A stretch of 64,000 bases of DNA, taken from contig CAZUXM010000002.1 of NCBI GenBank assembly GCA_964624635.1, forward strand, positions 1 to 64,000, in the 5' to 3' direction. Positions within the stretch are counted from its first letter, which is position 1. Each line of letters starts with the position of its first letter. Positions 61,571-64,000 of this stretch are shown piece by piece. Source of the stretch: JANWKQ01 sp964624635. Lineage in GTDB: Bacteria; Bacteroidota; Bacteroidia; CAIKAF01. The notes beneath the pieces were generated by a model. The model was not told the DNA's origin, made no database searches, and saw only the letters and a program-made list of their open reading frames with translations. The translations under genes were made by a program, and so were the position numbers.

Positions 61571-64000
61571 TTAGTTGGTCTTAACAGAATCTGTGACTTC
61601 TGTATTGTTCTTATCCTTTTTATTTTTTTTCTTCTTAGGATTTTTACTTTTAAAAAGATCTCCCCAATTATCAAACTCTACTTTATATGAAATACCGACT
61701 CCCTGAGTATAGTCAACGCTGTTCTTTAAAATATTAAAATCGTTACTACGGTTAAATGCACGTAGTCTTAATTTCCCGTCATTGGTTACTTTTACTTCTA
61801 CCGAAACGTTTCCTACAATCTGGTTGTTGGTTTGTTGAACTTTAGCAGCACCAACACCCACCCCAAGGTCACCATCTATGATTACTCTTTCATTAAACAA
61901 CTGAGTACTTAAAGCAACACTCACCTGATCCTGACTTGTTTGACTTCCGGTTTTGTAATTTAAGTTAATGTTTACATCCTTAGTAATTTTTGATAACCAG
62001 TTATTTAATTGCCCGGATAATAACTCAAGAGACGTATTTCCAAAACCGCTACTTATCATAGATGATTGAGAAGAAGAAACACCTCCGGTACTTTCAGGAG
62101 GTAAAAATTGGTTTAATACCAGAAGTGAAAAAACCTGACGGTTCATTTCTTCCTGAGTATTTAATGCAGATTTTACTATACTTGATGCATTCGCATCTAA
62201 GCTTGGGGTTTGTAAATTAAAACCAAGTAATAGATCAGCGAGTGTATTGGTTAAGGTAAGTTCACAATCAACACGAGTCGCTTTTCTGTACAACTCAGCT
62301 TGTTGTGGATCCATAAAACTACTTACTATAGGATGTACAGACGCATTGGCTCTATATATAGCTGTTGCATTTACAATCGCGTAATAAGGATTTCCCGTAA
62401 AACTGATACTGCTTCCATTTTTTACAGTGAATTTTTTATTGATTATATTTTGTAAGGTAAACAAATAGTCACCTTTTGAAATAACATAACTTCCTGTCAT
62501 GGTAAATCTACCTTTGGTATCCAGTGTTAGATTTATTTTTTCAGAATTTCCTTGGCAGGTAATTACATCACCTACTGTTTCATCAAATACAATACGTACA
62601 GTAGCATCAGGAGTAGCTTTTACATTTAAATCAAGCGTAAAATTTCCTTTAGGTTCTTCAACTACGGTATTGTCTTCAATACTGTCATTAGGATTAATAA
62701 ATTCAATGAAATTATTTTGGCGAAGTGATTTACTTGATTTGATAGGGATATTTAATACAGTATTTTTTTCAGTGAGCATATTAGCCGCTACTATGATATC
62801 ATTCATAGGGCCGATAATGGTTGCTTTACCGGTAACAAATGCTTTCCCAAAGAATTGTTCATTATCTTTTTCGGTAGTTTCCATAACACACATGTTTTTA
62901 GTTTCCAGTTTTATATCAAGAAACATATTCTGAAACATTTTATGTGTAATTTTCCCTTTTGCCGTTCCGCTATTTCCAAATCTGTCAGTTAAGTCCAGTT
63001 GTGGGATTTTGATAATATTGTTATTAATCAATATTTCTTTACCATCCATAGCAAAATAGAAGTAGGCGTTTAAATAAGCTAACCGAAGTCCGGCATTTTT
63101 TAAAGTGAGCTTAGTTTCTATTTGAGGGTCTTTAAATGTGCCTTTAAGAGTAAATGGGCCATATGCTTTTCCTTGTAAATTGGTGAAAACCGGGTTAGCC
63201 ATTTTTTCGGCAACCGATAAATCAAGTCCATCAATTTGTGCATCAATATCAAAACCATCCTCACCTTTTTTAAGTTTTATTTTTCCATCTTTGATGGCAA
63301 TAATATTTTTCCCATCTTTCATTAGGAGGGAGTTCATATTTATTTCTTCTTTTTCTGGATCGTAAGTACTTCCAACACCTAATACTCCCAATAGCATATC
63401 GTTTACCTTAAAATTATCAATGGCTATTGAGGTAGTTAAATATGGTTTTTGTAAAAGTTTATAGGTGTTTATATCACCTGAAATGTCTCCTTTTAGTTTT
63501 AGTTTGTCAGTTGGCAAGAAGCCGTTAACTACTTCTAACGGAAATCTATTCATGGTTACTTTTATAAAATCGTTGGGATCTTCACTACATTTTCCATTTA
63601 CAGATAGTATTTTCTTTTTTCCTTTATCAGTTATAATAGAAAGGTTTTCAACGGCTAGTGTTTTACTGTCGAATATTATTTTATTATCGTTGTTAACCGT
63701 CCATAACGAATCATTAAAATAAAAATATGAATCATGTATGTTAAATTTATAAGTAGGGGCATCTCCAAAATAAGTAAGGATATTAATACTGGCACCATTT
63801 AAGTTAGCTACTTCATTCTGGAATCCGAACCAAAGATCTAAAGAATCATTTCGTGCAGTGGCCGTCATATTAAAATTATCAATCTTCGTACTATCAGATA
63901 AATGAAATGCCCTAGCATCAGATTGAACTCTTAATTTTTCACCTTTGTTACGAGCATAGAAGTAAAAATTATCAAAGGCAAATTTTTTGTATTTAATTTT
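61571..64000 (-). CDS. tamB: Translocation and assembly module subunit TamB-like, C-terminal part (runs off window)
   Basis: The open frame covers 810 codons to the window edge; an internal ATG at 63868 is not a true start, because the frame continues upstream (KFAFDNFYFYARNKGEKL). It shows AsmA/TamB-type beta-helical repeats (DIDAQIDGLDLSVAEKM, LKLKGDISGDINTYKLL) and the terminal DUF490 domain (about 370-750), with FTMTGSYVISKGDYLFTLQN and the ending SVALSTQLFNERVIIDGDLG. TamB-like proteins bridge the inner and outer membranes and assist outer-membrane biogenesis or phospholipid transport. The charged Lys-rich C-terminus (KKKKNKKDKNN) is an extension beyond the family core. Confidence 0.9.
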   Translation of the reverse strand, partial: KIKYKKFAFDNFYFYARNKGEKLRVQSDARAFHLSDSTKIDNFNMTATARNDSLDLWFGFQNEVANLNGASINILTYFGDAPTYKFNIHDSYFYFNDSLWTVNNDNKIIFDSKTLAVENLSIITDKGKKKILSVNGKCSEDPNDFIKVTMNRFPLEVVNGFLPTDKLKLKGDISGDINTYKLLQKPYLTTSIAIDNFKVNDMLLGVLGVGSTYDPEKEEINMNSLLMKDGKNIIAIKDGKIKLKKGEDGFDIDAQIDGLDLSVAEKMANPVFTNLQGKAYGPFTLKGTFKDPQIETKLTLKNAGLRLAYLNAYFYFAMDGKEILINNNIIKIPQLDLTDRFGNSGTAKGKITHKMFQNMFLDIKLETKNMCVMETTEKDNEQFFGKAFVTGKATIIGPMNDIIVAANMLTEKNTVLNIPIKSSKSLRQNNFIEFINPNDSIEDNTVVEEPKGNFTLDLNVKATPDATVRIVFDETVGDVITCQGNSEKINLTLDTKGRFTMTGSYVISKGDYLFTLQNIINKKFTVKNGSSISFTGNPYYAIVNATAIYRANASVHPIVSSFMDPQQAELYRKATRVDCELTLTNTLADLLLGFNLQTPSLDANASSIVKSALNTQEEMNRQVFSLLVLNQFLPPESTGGVSSSQSSMISSGFGNTSLELLSGQLNNWLSKITKDVNINLNYKTGSQTSQDQVSVALSTQLFNERVIIDGDLGVGVGAAKVQQTNNQIVGNVSVEVKVTNDGKLRLRAFNRSNDFNILKNSVDYTQGVGISYKVEFDNWGDLFKSKNPKKKKNKKDKNNTEVTDSVKTN

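Overview
The window looks like a low-GC chromosome segment of a free-living member of the Bacteroidota. The evidence is a surface protein with SprB-type repeats and a type IX secretion sorting tail, a MurF-alanine racemase fusion, a TonB-dependent receptor with an N-terminal carboxypeptidase-like domain, many lipoproteins with short Bacteroidota-style leaders, and repeated promoter boxes of the form TAnnTTTG. I see no rRNA, tRNA, CRISPR, phage or transposase genes. The sequence is a draft scaffold. Four runs of exactly ten N (26444-26453, 38119-38128, 54479-54488, 57556-57565) each interrupt one gene and break its frame, and at least two further genes (phosphohexomutase at 4532-5904, DUF922-like lipoprotein at 60766-61494) appear frameshifted.

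Layout. 1-5904: housekeeping genes (pheT, partial; tsaC; malic enzyme; a thioredoxin-like lipoprotein; a broken phosphohexomutase). 5924-10677: a light and carotenoid block, in which a CarH/LitR-type MerR regulator with intact B12-binding motifs sits upstream of a phytoene synthase and divergent from a DUF2141 secreted protein, with two inverted repeats in the shared promoter region; a TonB-dependent receptor follows. 10674-16664: rsmI, an M28 peptidase and a coiled-coil protein in one operon, then tdk and murF-alr in another. 16719-23662: small metal-type proteins, galE, two secreted proteins, an S24/XRE regulator, a GxxExxY protein bounded by 19-bp inverted repeats, and an EnvC-like protein.

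24192-34593 is the most interesting region. Six genes encode a complete-looking group-4 hydrogenase/complex I-like membrane complex (HyfB, C, E, F, G and H/I type), followed by a SulP anion transporter and an outer-membrane porin, all in one tightly spaced operon. The large subunit lacks both Ni-binding Cys pairs. The small subunit lacks all four ligands of the proximal (N2) cluster but keeps one complete [4Fe-4S] set in a fused ferredoxin domain. The proton-channel residues of the antiporter-like subunits are kept. It therefore resembles an energy-converting hydrogenase-related (Ehr) complex that has lost its catalytic site and may be coupled to anion (possibly bicarbonate) uptake.

34668-38580: a cytochrome-type lipoprotein, an esterase, and two unknown genes flanked by attC-like integron sites with no integrase in view. 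38581-49931: a fused IcmF-type acyl-CoA mutase, the SprB-repeat protein, several lipoproteins, a peroxiredoxin, a PrsW-type protease and a beta-barrel protein. 50048-64000: a MATE transporter, an rRNA methyltransferase, an AAA/DUF4143 ATPase preceded by two tandem palindromes, a neutral ceramidase with a PLP amino-acid deaminase, a papain-like protease fused to MORN repeats next to an M48-like peptidase, a DUF922-like lipoprotein, and the C-terminal part of TamB.
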